64,000 nucleotides of DNA from Maribacter sp. (lineage in GTDB: Bacteria; Bacteroidota; Bacteroidia; Flavobacteriales; Flavobacteriaceae): positions 20,052 through 84,051 of the forward strand of contig JAHDDP010000016.1 in the NCBI GenBank assembly GCA_020629285.1, read 5' to 3'. The position numbers and the translations under genes were made by a program. Shown one piece after another: positions 63,993 to 64,000 of the stretch; position 1 is the stretch's first letter, and every line of letters begins with the position of its first letter. Below the pieces are notes generated by a model. The model was not told the DNA's origin and made no database searches. It saw only the letters and a list, made by a program, of their open reading frames with translations.

Positions 63993-64000
63993 TGAATTAT

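Overview
The window is a stretch of core chromosome from a marine-type member of the Flavobacteriaceae (phylum Bacteroidota), broadly like Maribacter or Zobellia; the genus is a guess. The evidence: AT-rich DNA, very short spacers, few Shine-Dalgarno sequences, promoters of the Bacteroidota form TTG-N18-20-TAnnTTTG, lipoproteins with an SxxC-type lipobox, TonB receptors with carboxypeptidase-regulatory and STN domains, an ECF sigma/FecR/TonB triplet, bshB1 for bacillithiol, a fused CcsB-CcsA protein and PorX, the type IX secretion regulator. I see no prophage, insertion sequence, CRISPR array or restriction system. About 57 protein genes and one tRNA gene fill nearly everything; the only gene-poor gap above 300 bases (61.6-62.0 kb) holds a 43-codon peptide gene that is easy to miss.

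Layout. 0-3 kb: a minus-strand run with the start of an MscS channel, a lipoprotein, Maf, a KdsC-type phosphatase and a DUF2520 protein. 3-10 kb: the fused cytochrome c maturation protein, a secreted M14 peptidase, then a trans-sulfuration enzyme next to bshB1 (thiol supply). 10-14 kb: two related TPR histidine kinases without receivers, then tRNA-His. 14.5-20.8 kb: secreted M28 peptidase, SGNH hydrolase, S10 carboxypeptidase and a Tat-exported oxidoreductase. 21-24.5 kb: an Asp-rich collagen-triplet lipoprotein paired with a di-haem peroxidase. 24.5-29.5 kb: DUF2400 protein, CPBP protease, LolD-like ATPase, folE, and a periplasmic sulfite-oxidase pair.

29.5-33 kb: a TonB receptor between an acidic lipoprotein and a small CxxC membrane protein, probably a metal-uptake locus. 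33-38.3 kb: DUF6787, DUF6146 and DUF937 genes, serA, serC, an acyl-CoA reductase and a divergent ferredoxin. 38.5-43.3 kb: sigma factor, FecR and an STN-bearing TonB receptor with no SusD partner. 43.5-52 kb: ychF, cbpA-cbpM, parE-parC-mscL and a sterol-desaturase-like protein. 52-57 kb: TerC, a small lipoprotein, an XRE regulator with a palindromic operator facing an M14 peptidase, an Lrp regulator and DinB. 57-64 kb: aroB, proline dehydrogenase, ald, tsaE and porX.

How they work together: much of the window serves the envelope (exported peptidases, lipoproteins, TonB uptake, periplasmic redox enzymes, cytochrome c maturation, T9SS control). The rest is housekeeping: DNA topology, folate and shikimate entry points, serine, proline and alanine metabolism, thiol supply and tRNA modification. 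No clearly new multi-gene system stands out. The best leads are regulatory and architectural: the XRE operator, the colliding promoters at the ferredoxin gene, the terminator-like hairpin at 19.6 kb, the probable metal locus and the lipoprotein/peroxidase pair.
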